From positions 67,066 to 109,377 of the forward strand of contig JAIRWH010000009.1 of NCBI GenBank assembly GCA_031253545.1: a stretch of 42,312 nt of DNA. Reading direction: 5' to 3'. The notes under the pieces are model-generated. The model was not told where the DNA came from, did not search any database, and worked only from the letters and a program-made list of their open reading frames with translations. Shown here in pieces: positions 34,924-42,312 of this stretch. The number at the start of each line of letters is the position of its first letter. The first letter of the stretch is position 1. Source of the stretch: Oscillospiraceae bacterium. Its GTDB lineage: Bacteria > Bacillota > Clostridia > Oscillospirales > UBA929. A program made the position numbers and the translations under genes.

Positions 34924-36550
34924 TCAATTCTTAACCACAATTTTCGTCACGTGTGTCCACCCAAGCCGTGTACGGACATAATCCAAAAGTTGTTTTTCAA
35001 ACGGTGTCAGCCATTCGGGATTGTTGTCGGCAAACAGCACAATTTCCCATACATAGTAATACTGTCCGCTTTTCCTTTGGTGACAGCGCAGCTCACACAT
35101 TGCCTTGCAATGGTAGAATGCGTTTACGATACGGGCAATGGAGTTATGAACATTGTCACTGCTTACCCAATCGAACATCTGAAGTTCCTGCTTTGGTTTG
35201 CGGAGAGGCGTGATGTTTACGCGATAATCCACTTCATTGACGCTTTTGACCGCATTGCACTGCTTGCATAAGGTTTGTAAATTGGACACGGCATTATTAC
35301 CGCCCATAGCAATAGGACGGATATGGTCTGCGTTGAGCGGCACACCCTTACGCTGCGCTTTGCCACAACACAGGCAAACGTAATTATCGCGGACAAACAC
35401 TTGACGCTTTATCTCGTCTGTCAGTTCGTCGGCGGACTCCTCGTTCGGCGTGATTTCAACGTCCACCGCGTCGATAAAAATCCGATTCATGGCTTTATCG
35501 AAAGCGTCCTTGAAATTGCTGTAGCTCTTGTAGAAAAAGCCCCAATGTTTGCCGCTGTCGTTGAAGATGTTGCGGAGAATAACGTCAATTTTCCTTTGTG
35601 AAACATCTGCCAACTCGTTCGCCAGCTTATCCATGTCGTATGCGTCGCGCTTGTGAAAGTCAACAAATAACGGCTGTGTGTCATTCTGCGCCATGTGACG
35701 GATAATCTTTGCGATATTGCCAATTAGCATATCGTCAAAATTATCTGTTTCTGTGTTGAAGTATTCGTCCGCAAGTTCGCCGGCTTTATTCTCCAATCGG
35801 CTCTCGGGTACATTTTCAGCCGCGTATGCCGTTAGGTCTTGAGTGGCAAGGCATTTAATCAGGCTTTCGTAGCCGTCCCTGTTAAATTCGTAGATGATTA
35901 TATTCTCTTCAAAAGAGATAAGCTCCTCTGCCGCCCCTTCCTCAATGGCTATCGTGTATTCGCAATTAAAGAAGCCCACGGGAATAAACGTCAAATAGTC
36001 CGCGTTTTCAAAGCCTTTGTAGTCAATATCGGCGACCGCAAGTTTTATTAGCTGGATAGAGATAAACGACATGGGATTTCTGCCTTGCCGCGCCGGACGC
36101 TCTGCTTCAAGACCGCCGTTCACATCGGCCCACGGGAGCAGACGTTTCCATGTGTCATGGAAGAACACGATGTTTGCGTAGTCCTTGCCCGTGCCGCCTC
36201 CAGCTTTTTCGCCGCGCAAGGCGCGTCCTATCATCTGCGTGAGGAGAATATTACTCGTTGTCTGCCGCGTGACCATAACGGTCTTGACATCGGGAACATC
36301 TACACCCTCGGTCAGCATTTTCACGTTGACGACAACATCTAACTTCCCATCCTTGAAATCCTGCATTACCTGCCGATTCACGGCATCGTTGCGCCGCCCT
36401 GCGCCGCCGCGATACGGCTCGTCCTGTCCTGCCGCGACAGTATATACCGCTCCGGCTTTTATGCCTTGCTGTGTCAGCTTTGCTGTACGCATCCGCAATG
36501 GTTTCTGTGTGGCTTCGCGATGTGAATACCTGTGTAATCATCGTTTGCAT
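34924..36550 (-). pseudogene. SF2 helicase C-half with HNH nuclease, truncated and frameshifted
   Basis: The main frame (36498 to 34924) encodes helicase motifs V-VI (VNVKMLTEGVDVPDV, TQMIGRALRG), then a long alpha-helical part and an HNH nuclease (CLCCG, LNADHIRP, CKQCN) close to the end. The N-terminal ATPase half is absent. A second frame from ATG 36550, preceded by AAGGAGG, encodes TQVFTSRSHTETIADA, which looks like the missing motif IV segment, so one base appears to have been inserted at about 36490 (TTA...GCGT). Together they indicate a decayed restriction-type helicase/nuclease gene. It lies 48 bp after the kinase gene, on the same strand. Confidence 0.7.
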
Positions 36551-36598
36551 CGGGAAAACCTCCTTCCTTTATGATTTGCTATCGTTTGTCACATCGAA

Positions 36599-37462
36599 TT
36601 ATAAAAAGTAATTACATGGGTCATTCCATTTATCAAACCAGTACATAACGCTAATAGAATCATTGCAAGAAACATTGTCCCATAAACAAAAATCGTACAA
36701 TTGCCACTCCGCTTGTCTCAATTCGCATTTTATATCGTTTGCGATTTCTGGGTTCGAGTAAATTCTTAGGCATATTTTACTGACCAAATCCATTTGCCGA
36801 GCCAAACTATCCCCTGTATAACCGCCAGTAACCGCTCTGTTCGCTTCACCCCAAACATCGTTCATTTGAGAGAAAAGATTGAAACGGCTTAAAGGATATA
36901 TTCTGTCAGCACCGGCAGATGGGATATCCGCTAAAAATGTTTTCAAGTCTACCTTTTTCATTCTATTCGTACTACGCTCCTGTCGTATTTTGGTAATAAT
37001 TACATCGGACAAGAACTGACCCGATAGAAGCACTATATGTTTGCCGTGCTTGTCCGCTTCGAGACGGTCGATGAACCAATTCCAATCCTCGTAAAATATC
37101 GAAAGGAAGTTATCTGTATTGCCGCGGTCGATATATCGCTTCAAATATTCCTCTCGGCAATTACGATGAGGATAAATCAGTATGTACGATATACCTTCGT
37201 CAGCCAGCAAAGCCAAAACACGAAAGTCTGATGGAATTAGGACATAGGCATATTTTCTCATCACGTCTTTTATGACTGAAACATAATTACACGGCCAGTC
37301 GGGACGCATTTCGTTGTTGGGGTCTGCTTTTCCAGCTTCTCCACGGTTATTGGCTTCATTGAGATAGTATTTATACGGCAAACAGTGCAAATCAATGGCG
37401 TTTTCGCCAACCATACCTACAAACGTGGTCTTGCCGCATCCGGCATAAGCGGCGATAATCAT
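36599..37462 (-). CDS. P-loop kinase-like protein of phage type
   Basis: 287-aa protein, second gene of the RHH operon. Walker A is AYAGCGKTT (residues 5-13). The region YILIYPHRNCREEYLKRYI followed by DRGN (93-115) looks like the lid/substrate part of nucleotide or nucleoside kinases, as in phage-borne kinases; DWPCNYV and VLIPSD are further family-like blocks. The C-terminal half (from ~150) is not recognised. It could phosphorylate a nucleoside or nucleotide, or a peptidoglycan precursor in the manner of zeta toxins; the latter is only a possibility suggested by the RHH partner. ATG 37462 overlaps the RHH stop (ATGA). Confidence 0.6.
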   Translation of the reverse strand: MIIAAYAGCGKTTFVGMVGENAIDLHCLPYKYYLNEANNRGEAGKADPNNEMRPDWPCNYVSVIKDVMRKYAYVLIPSDFRVLALLADEGISYILIYPHRNCREEYLKRYIDRGNTDNFLSIFYEDWNWFIDRLEADKHGKHIVLLSGQFLSDVIITKIRQERSTNRMKKVDLKTFLADIPSAGADRIYPLSRFNLFSQMNDVWGEANRAVTGGYTGDSLARQMDLVSKICLRIYSNPEIANDIKCELRQAEWQLYDFCLWDNVSCNDSISVMYWFDKWNDPCNYFL

Positions 37463-37938
37463 GTGGCAACCTCGACCTCATCTTCCTTTATGAATACTTC
37501 GTAAATAGCTGTACCATATCGGTCAACTTTTCCTGTGTATCGCACATTAGGGAAGGCTTTCCCTTTTTTAACCTCGTTGTAAAAATGCTTTCCCACAGAG
37601 GCTCTCAAAGGCTTAGGAACAGTACCATCTGCCATATTTTCGTGCTGTGGGTTATTATGCCAACGCCAACTGGGTGTAATCTCTCGTAAAACAAATCGCG
37701 GGTTGATATCATTATTGGCAAGTACCTCAGCAACCTTCTTCGCTACCGCGCTTGTGACTTCTTGGTAAATCTCGGCAAAGGAAAGCTTGCTCACTTTCGA
37801 GTTTTTTATTGTGTCAGGATACGCTAAAGCGATTTCTTTTACAAATTGCGATACACTCGAAAAACCTGCAATGAGAGCATTCTGTTCGATAGCTTCATAC
37901 TCCTCATCGGTCGCTCTAAATTGGATTCTTGGTGCCAT
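37459..37938 (-). CDS. Ribbon-helix-helix protein with C-terminal DUF1413-like domain
   Basis: 159-aa likely DNA-binding regulator. The N-terminus is a ribbon-helix-helix: strand IQFRATDEEYEAIEQNA, then helix GFSSVSQFVKEIAL. A middle helical linker (SFAEIYQEVTSAVAKKVAEVL) precedes a C-terminal part ASVGKHFYNEVKKG..PNVRY similar to DUF1413. ATG 37938 has GGGAGG 7 nt upstream. It is the first gene of a two-gene operon and overlaps the kinase gene by 4 bp. A perfect inverted repeat at the promoter makes autoregulation plausible, as for RHH antitoxins. Confidence 0.75.
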   Translation of the reverse strand: MAPRIQFRATDEEYEAIEQNALIAGFSSVSQFVKEIALAYPDTIKNSKVSKLSFAEIYQEVTSAVAKKVAEVLANNDINPRFVLREITPSWRWHNNPQHENMADGTVPKPLRASVGKHFYNEVKKGKAFPNVRYTGKVDRYGTAIYEVFIKEDEVEVAT

Positions 37939-37948
37939 GACTCAACCT

Positions 37949-37990
37949 CCCTTATAATCTTAATGTGTCGCCACATTAAGATTATAAGGG
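37949..37990. promoter_or_regulatory. Perfect 19-bp inverted repeat, likely RHH operator
   Basis: CCCTTATAATCTTAATGTG (37949-37967) and its exact complement (37972-37990) flank a 4-nt loop. The distal arm contains the -10 box and the proximal arm runs to 10 bp before the RHH ATG, covering the SD. Position fits an autorepressor site; as RNA it would also form a strong hairpin over the SD. Confidence 0.7.
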
Positions 37991-38009
37991 ATAACTAACA
38001 GCTTGTCAA
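37981..38009 (-). promoter_or_regulatory. Consensus promoter of the RHH-kinase operon
   Basis: TTGACA (38009-38004), 17-bp spacer, TATAAT (37986-37981) on the minus strand: an exact sigma-A consensus. The -10 lies inside the inverted repeat. Confidence 0.85.
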
Positions 38010-38042
38010 TACATTTTTGGAAATTAACAAAAAATCCACAAT

Positions 38043-38237
38043 TCACCCGTCAATCGTCCAGCGAATCTCGCAGACATGACCGACCCATCCCGTGGCGACG
38101 ACGCCCGCCTGAAACATAATGTCAGTAAACCACACCTCGCCCGTGCAGTTTTGAATAATGAGCCGGACGGTGATTGAACGCAGCTTGCCGTAGCCTTTCG
38201 GCGAAGCGTCCCGCGCCGTGTGTTGGAAATACGCCAT
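38043..38237 (-). CDS. Small phage-related protein (probable remnant)
   Basis: 64-aa frame from ATG 38237 with GAGGGGA upstream. The C-terminal part (NCTGEVWFTDIMFQAG, GWVGHVCEIRW) resembles the end of phage structural proteins seen in Firmicute prophages. No phage neighbours remain except the fragment before it. Functional status unknown. A longer overlapping frame (38024-38338) on the same strand has no such similarity and is rejected. Confidence 0.45.
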   Translation of the reverse strand: MAYFQHTARDASPKGYGKLRSITVRLIIQNCTGEVWFTDIMFQAGVVATGWVGHVCEIRWTIDG

Positions 38238-38252
38238 ATAACCACCGTCCCC

Positions 38253-38375
38253 TCAGAATAAATCAATGAACCGCGTCTCGGTCGTGCCGTCCTCAATGAA
38301 AACACCGTCTTTGATACAATTACATTTTCCGCAAACAACGCTCAAATTGCGGTATACACGGGCTTTCGTGGGTTT
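38253..38375 (-). pseudogene. 3' fragment of a phage-associated gene
   Basis: A 41-codon frame without a start codon reads RVYRNLSVVCGKCNCIKDG followed by VFIEDGTTETRFIDLF and then TGA, 16 bp before the small phage-like gene. The cysteine pair (CGKCNC) and the coherent C-terminus make it look like a real gene end, cut off at its 5' side by an in-frame stop near 38376. Confidence 0.45.
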
Positions 38376-38401
38376 TCAGTAACCTCCGAAAGCCCTTTTT
38401 T
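38360..38401 (+). terminator. Rho-independent terminator (plus strand)
   Basis: GGGCTTTCG (38360-38368) pairs with CGAAAGCCC (38387-38395), with an inner GGTT/AACC stem, followed by TTTTTTC. It is a textbook terminator reading rightward, but no intact plus-strand gene precedes it, so it probably belonged to a lost gene. On the minus strand it would also slow transcripts from the genes at 38522 and beyond. Confidence 0.75.
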
Positions 38402-38521
38402 CATTACCGATTTATGGTGACAACGGGTCGCCACGGCTTTCGGATTTGAGTTTTGCACCCTTTTGTTTTCGCCGCCAGAGGAAAAATCAAAAGGTTTAGG
38501 AAACGTCAAAAGGTGTGCAAG

Positions 38522-40588
38522 TCACTCGTCAGCATCCTGTTTGCGGAATGCTTGCTCAATAAGTTCCATAACATCGTCCAGTTGGTCGAGACTTTCAAAA
38601 GGAACCTGAACATCACAACTTGCAAAATTACCAAGCTCCGTCATATCTTTACAGATTCCTTTTGGGTCTATGACTTCATTAAACTTCATATTTATTCCCA
38701 ACAACAGACGTTGTTTCTGAAGCAATATGCTAACGAAATTCGAATCGGCTTTATAAGCGATGTAGGATTTTTTAAACTCCCGCTTTACAAATGTGCCGAG
38801 ATTCATAATTCGGATGTTCAGCGATTCAAAAAGTATTCTGTTGTAGGCGTTTATTTGGTCATAGCTGTCAAGGGCATACTGCTGGGTTGGTTCGTCTTGT
38901 TTAGCATACGGCGCAAATTCGTTTTCGGTAAGCGTCGGGTATGGCCACGCTTTTTTAGCAATCTCGCCAAGCTGCGCGGCGCGTTCCTTAACTTGCTCTT
39001 CGCTCCATGTTATTTGGGTTACGACATACTTATTCAGACGGAGCGCGCTTTCTTTGAATCCACCCTCCATATCAAGTTTTTCCGAAAACGACGAATCGCT
39101 CATCTCAGAATTGTATGCGGTCAGCGTCAGGTTGCCGATTGTGTGCAAATATTTCTTTTGAATTTCGCTCCAGTTGTTGCCAAGAGCAGCTACCCAATCC
39201 ACCGATAAATTCGGGTTCTGCGGAATAATGTGTTCGATGGTCAGGTTTTCCAAAGAAACAACTGATTTATTATCCCAATTTTCGAGACGGCTGAGAATAT
39301 AACGGCAGCGATTCATGTTGTAGATGTCCCGTGAAAGAAACGTAGCAAGGAAGCGCTCGTTGTTTGGGAACTCCTTATAGGAATCAAGGAGTATAAAGAT
39401 TGCTTTTATGGAGTTCAAATAATCATCTGAGTTGATGTCGTTCTTCATCGTGGCGAAGGTTTTATTCAGGGAGTTTGTCGGTATATCGCAGACGGCGCGG
39501 CGAAGGACGTAACTCACACAGAGTTGCACAATCTCCCGCAACGCATCAATCGTTATTAGTCCCTTGTCGCAGTCATCGTGAATCTTCAAAAGAAACGGAT
39601 AGGCCACCTCCATACGGATGGCTTTCATATCTTCGTACAGGGATTTCAAAACAGGGTCGCTACTTCTGACGAAGTGCATATCAGAGTAGTGCTTCGCGAA
39701 AGCATATATGTCTTGGCAGAGGTTACGGATATTCATGCCGCAGTTTTTATGATAGGCTCGGAATTCTTTGTACACCTCATTTTTCCTCGGAATCCTGCCG
39801 AGCTTCATCGTAAGATAGTCACGAAAGAAATTGTCGAGCAGTTCACTTTGGTGTTCATAATCGAAGAGCAGTTCCGTTGGTCTCCAGATATTATTGTAAA
39901 CATTCGTCTGAGATGCGGAATCCAGTCCCATCAACAGATGGTTTCGGATGAGGTCGGAGTCCTTCAAGTCCATACCCGTGGAGTTCAAGCTCTCGAAAAT
40001 TGCCTGCGGGTCGTCATATTGGCGGTCAAGTACGATATCCACGATTTGAAGTTTGCCGACAGCATCGTATAGGTCGGAAGGCGAAATTTCACCCTTACCT
40101 ATTTGTCCTGAGAAATAGCCATAATTATCCAACACACGCGATTTCAGAGAATCGGGAATCGGTGCGCTCTCGATTTTTTTGATGAGCGCATCTCTGTCGG
40201 ACTGCGTGAGGAGCAGCTTGTATTTGGCATCGCCTGACTCGTATTGATTAAGTAGCAGCGTATCCGTGATTTTATTCGGATTTACGCCGCAGTCTGTATG
40301 CGCCACAGCATAATCGCGCAACGCGACGAGAAGCAAGGTCAACGTGGTAAGTCTCTGTTGCCCGTCAATAATCATCGCAAGAGTTGAGCCCGCCGCCGAG
40401 TCCTCATCAATACGGACTATCGAGCCTACAAAATGACCCTCTCGATGCGTTGCATGGAGGTTGACAATGTCGTTCCAAAGGCGGGCGCATTGCTCGCGCT
40501 CCCAACTGTAGGTTCTCTGATACAGCGGTATCAAGTATTGGCACGTCCCGCCGAGATATTTGTAGATGTTGCTCTTGAAAGCGTTCAT
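38522..40588 (-). CDS. DUF262/DUF1524 (GmrSD-like) nuclease protein
   Basis: 688-aa protein of the GmrSD/type IV restriction group, which attacks modified (e.g. glucosylated) DNA or otherwise limits phages. Seen: N-terminal DUF262 with IPLYQRTYSWE (~21-31) and the IDGQQRLTTL motif (D75), a helical middle, DUF1524 HNH-type site TIEHIIPQ (H453) plus GNLTLTAYN, and a C-terminal DUF5655-like domain (from ~590). The length and motifs look intact. ATG 40588 is chosen over ATG 40594, since GGAGG lies 9 nt upstream of it and only 3 nt from the other. It begins 17 bp after hsdR on the same strand, so it probably belongs to that operon. Confidence 0.85.
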   Translation of the reverse strand: MNAFKSNIYKYLGGTCQYLIPLYQRTYSWEREQCARLWNDIVNLHATHREGHFVGSIVRIDEDSAAGSTLAMIIDGQQRLTTLTLLLVALRDYAVAHTDCGVNPNKITDTLLLNQYESGDAKYKLLLTQSDRDALIKKIESAPIPDSLKSRVLDNYGYFSGQIGKGEISPSDLYDAVGKLQIVDIVLDRQYDDPQAIFESLNSTGMDLKDSDLIRNHLLMGLDSASQTNVYNNIWRPTELLFDYEHQSELLDNFFRDYLTMKLGRIPRKNEVYKEFRAYHKNCGMNIRNLCQDIYAFAKHYSDMHFVRSSDPVLKSLYEDMKAIRMEVAYPFLLKIHDDCDKGLITIDALREIVQLCVSYVLRRAVCDIPTNSLNKTFATMKNDINSDDYLNSIKAIFILLDSYKEFPNNERFLATFLSRDIYNMNRCRYILSRLENWDNKSVVSLENLTIEHIIPQNPNLSVDWVAALGNNWSEIQKKYLHTIGNLTLTAYNSEMSDSSFSEKLDMEGGFKESALRLNKYVVTQITWSEEQVKERAAQLGEIAKKAWPYPTLTENEFAPYAKQDEPTQQYALDSYDQINAYNRILFESLNIRIMNLGTFVKREFKKSYIAYKADSNFVSILLQKQRLLLGINMKFNEVIDPKGICKDMTELGNFASCDVQVPFESLDQLDDVMELIEQAFRKQDADE

Positions 40589-40605
40589 TCCCATTATCCT
40601 CCCCG

Positions 40606-42312
40606 TTAATTATCAGTCCACATCTCACACTGACCGATGACTGTGGCGATTGCGTCTTCCATGCCCTCCGGCGGGTATTTGTATTTTCTCAACAGTTTTT
40701 TTACCATACGCCGCATACCCGCACGGGCGGATTCTTTTTTCTGCCAGTCAATGGTGCGGTTGCGGCGAAGCATATCCGAAAGTTCACGGGTCATCTCAAC
40801 AAGCACATCATTTTCGTAAAAATCCTTTACCGCTTCGGGACGGGTCAAAGCATCGTAGAACGCCAGCTCCTCGTCGGAAAGCCCCATCGCGTCGCCTTCG
40901 GCTTGGGCGTTCGCCATGTCCTTTGCCATCTTCATAAGTTCTGCGATGACTTCCTCGTTGGTGAGCATACCGTTGAGATAGGCTTTCATTGCGCGGGAAA
41001 GCATCTCCGAAAACTTCTCGCTCTTGACAAGGTTAGTGCGACGGTAAAGGGACACTTGCTCGGCAAGCAGTTTTTTCAGGATTTCAACGGCGAGGTTCTT
41101 TTCCTTCATCTTGGCGATTTCGTCAAGGAATTTCGGGTCGAAAAGCGAGAAGCCCGTGTCCACATCGGAAAACAGATTTATAACGCCCTCGCTTTGAATG
41201 CTCGCTTTCAAGAGTTCGTTAATTCGCGCGTTGATTTCTTTCAGCGACAGCGGCTTGCCCTCTCCTGTGATACGGGTTAGGAGCGTCCGCACCGTTTCAA
41301 AATACGCCGCCTCAAGGCGCTGCTCGGCGGTGAGAAGCGAGCGGCAGAGTGACAACGCCTGACGGAGCAGCATTGACTCTTTGATGAAGACATCTTTGCG
41401 ACTTGCGGCATTGCCATAACCGACAGACGGTTCGGCGACTCGTAACAATTCTTCTTTTACTGTGCTGTTATGCTGTGCGTCAACAGCCGTCAAGAAATTC
41501 ACGCCACCCATTATAGCTTTGGCTCGGACGAGGTCGCTATCGGTGGATAAGAACGCCGAATAGTCAAAGCCGTGCATCAAGTTACGGCACACTTCCAACT
41601 TTTCAATAAACTTCGGCAGGGCGGTTTTGGCGATGTCGGTATCGCCGTAGTTGTTCTTGTCACGGTTAGTATAGTCGTTCATCGCCTGCTTCAAAGCCGA
41701 AGCGATGCCGACGTAATCGACGACAAGCCCACCTTCTTTGTCGCCGTACACGCGGTTGACTCGGGCGATTGCCTGCATAAGATTATGTCCGCTCATCGGT
41801 TTGTAAACGTACATCGTGGCAAGCGACGGCACGTCAAAACCCGTCAGCCACATATCCACCACGATGGCGATTTTCAATGGGTCTTCATTATCCTTGAATT
41901 TTTTCGCCATCTCGTCTTTGCGGCGTTTGTTTCCGATAATCTCCCGCCAGCTTTCCGGGTCGTCGTTGCCGCTCGTCATAACCACGCCGACTTTCTCCGT
42001 CCATTCCGGTCGCATTTTCAGCAGCTTGTCATAAATCCTCATAGCTATCGGACGTGAGTAAGCGACGACCATCGCTTTGCCGGTCTGCTCGTACTGACGG
42101 TTTTCCTCGTAGTGCTTCACAATATCCTCGCATAAGGCGGTTATGGTATCGTCCGCGCCGAGGATGCTGTCCATTTTACCGAGTTCTTTCTTGCTCTTTT
42201 CGATGGCATACGGCTCGGCGTTCTGCGCCATAACGTCGTACTCGGCGTCGATAAGCCGCAAAACCTCCTCGTCTAACTTCAAATGGATAACGCGGCTCTC
42301 GTAGTAGACAGG
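40606..42312 (-). CDS. hsdR: Type I restriction endonuclease subunit HsdR (partial, C-terminal part)
   Basis: The 5' part lies past the right edge. About 569 codons remain, opening in YYESRVIHLKLDEEVLR, which is internal to HsdR. Seen: the second helicase half with VVAYSRPIAMRIYD, VDMWLTGFDVPSLATMYV, and motif VI QAIARVNR, then the helical C-terminal region typical of HsdR that contacts HsdM/HsdS. HsdR translocates DNA and cleaves unmodified DNA. The stop TAA is at 40608-40606. hsdM and hsdS would be expected upstream, outside the window. The frame is intact here. Confidence 0.92.
   Translation of the reverse strand, partial: PVYYESRVIHLKLDEEVLRLIDAEYDVMAQNAEPYAIEKSKKELGKMDSILGADDTITALCEDIVKHYEENRQYEQTGKAMVVAYSRPIAMRIYDKLLKMRPEWTEKVGVVMTSGNDDPESWREIIGNKRRKDEMAKKFKDNEDPLKIAIVVDMWLTGFDVPSLATMYVYKPMSGHNLMQAIARVNRVYGDKEGGLVVDYVGIASALKQAMNDYTNRDKNNYGDTDIAKTALPKFIEKLEVCRNLMHGFDYSAFLSTDSDLVRAKAIMGGVNFLTAVDAQHNSTVKEELLRVAEPSVGYGNAASRKDVFIKESMLLRQALSLCRSLLTAEQRLEAAYFETVRTLLTRITGEGKPLSLKEINARINELLKASIQSEGVINLFSDVDTGFSLFDPKFLDEIAKMKEKNLAVEILKKLLAEQVSLYRRTNLVKSEKFSEMLSRAMKAYLNGMLTNEEVIAELMKMAKDMANAQAEGDAMGLSDEELAFYDALTRPEAVKDFYENDVLVEMTRELSDMLRRNRTIDWQKKESARAGMRRMVKKLLRKYKYPPEGMEDAIATVIGQCEMWTDN

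Larger units (their letters stand above)
34832..42312. mobile_element. AT-richer accessory (defence) island, right side outside the window
   Basis: From about 34.9 kb the DNA is visibly richer in A/T and its codon use differs from the left part. It contains broken genes (helicase/HNH, phage fragments, ParA) next to intact defence-type genes (type I restriction, DUF262/DUF1524). No integrase or flanking direct repeat was found, so the element's exact ends are unknown. Confidence 0.6.

Noticed and set aside
38024-38338. 104-codon minus-strand frame overlapping the phage-like fragments
   Set aside because: Its Arg/Ser-rich product has no pattern, and the other frame of the same strand matches phage-like sequence.
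38453-39208. 251-codon plus-strand frame opposite the GmrSD-like gene
   Set aside because: Shadow in AT-rich DNA; the minus strand has intact DUF262/DUF1524 motifs.

Overview
The window looks like chromosomal DNA of a GC-rich member of the Clostridia (Bacillota). This rests on the gene content: a DnaD-type protein next to a DnaC/DnaI-type helicase loader, RqcH, TrmK plus a short Nif3 protein, a DUF1858 protein, a DUF4358/MBOAT/DHHW surface cluster, a Na+-decarboxylase beta subunit, a membrane pyrophosphatase, and sigma-A-like promoters. No rRNA, tRNA or CRISPR array was recognised. Frequent GTG and TTG starts were resolved by Shine-Dalgarno (SD) position.

Layout. 1-1666: cysK and mnmA (cut by the left edge), minus strand. 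1948-2694: a CPBP-type membrane protein with altered active-site motifs. 2810-8300: a tightly packed minus-strand run made of a zinc-ribbon protein, DUF1858, an MFS transporter, a short TrmK, Nif3, RqcH and a CYTH-like protein. 8346-11364: rlmB-like methyltransferase and a large membrane protein that resembles a P1B ATPase which has lost its catalytic motifs. 11404-14712 (+): lipoprotein, MBOAT acyltransferase and DHHW/AlgX-like protein, probably for O-acetylation of a surface polymer. 14808-18462 (+): membrane pyrophosphatase, Na+-decarboxylase beta subunit and a tiny gamma-like subunit, which are ion-gradient genes. 18521-20870 (-): DUF1538 membrane protein with two PII-like regulators. 20927-23045 (-): class B penicillin-binding protein. 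23618-27117 (+): a membrane PAS/GAF/GGDEF diguanylate cyclase. 27174-32393 (+): dnaD-like, dnaC/dnaI-like and mfd, overlapping. 32412-34048 (-): GH51 arabinofuranosidase followed by a short stub that reads as the start of histidyl-tRNA synthetase.

From about 34.35 kb to the right edge the DNA is an accessory island, visibly AT-richer from about 34.9 kb. It holds a truncated ParA behind a large palindrome, a broken helicase/HNH gene, a two-gene ribbon-helix-helix/P-loop-kinase operon under a consensus promoter overlapped by a perfect 19-bp inverted repeat, phage gene remnants, a full-length DUF262/DUF1524 (GmrSD-like) protein, and the 3' part of a type I restriction hsdR gene running off the window. 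The hsdR and GmrSD-like genes are 17 bp apart and probably form one defence operon.

The strongest candidates for something undescribed are the RHH/kinase module with its operator, the catalytically dead P-ATPase-like protein, the DUF1538/double-PII operon, and the gamma/beta decarboxylase pair beside a pyrophosphatase. All functions are inferred from sequence motifs recognised by eye; no database search was run.
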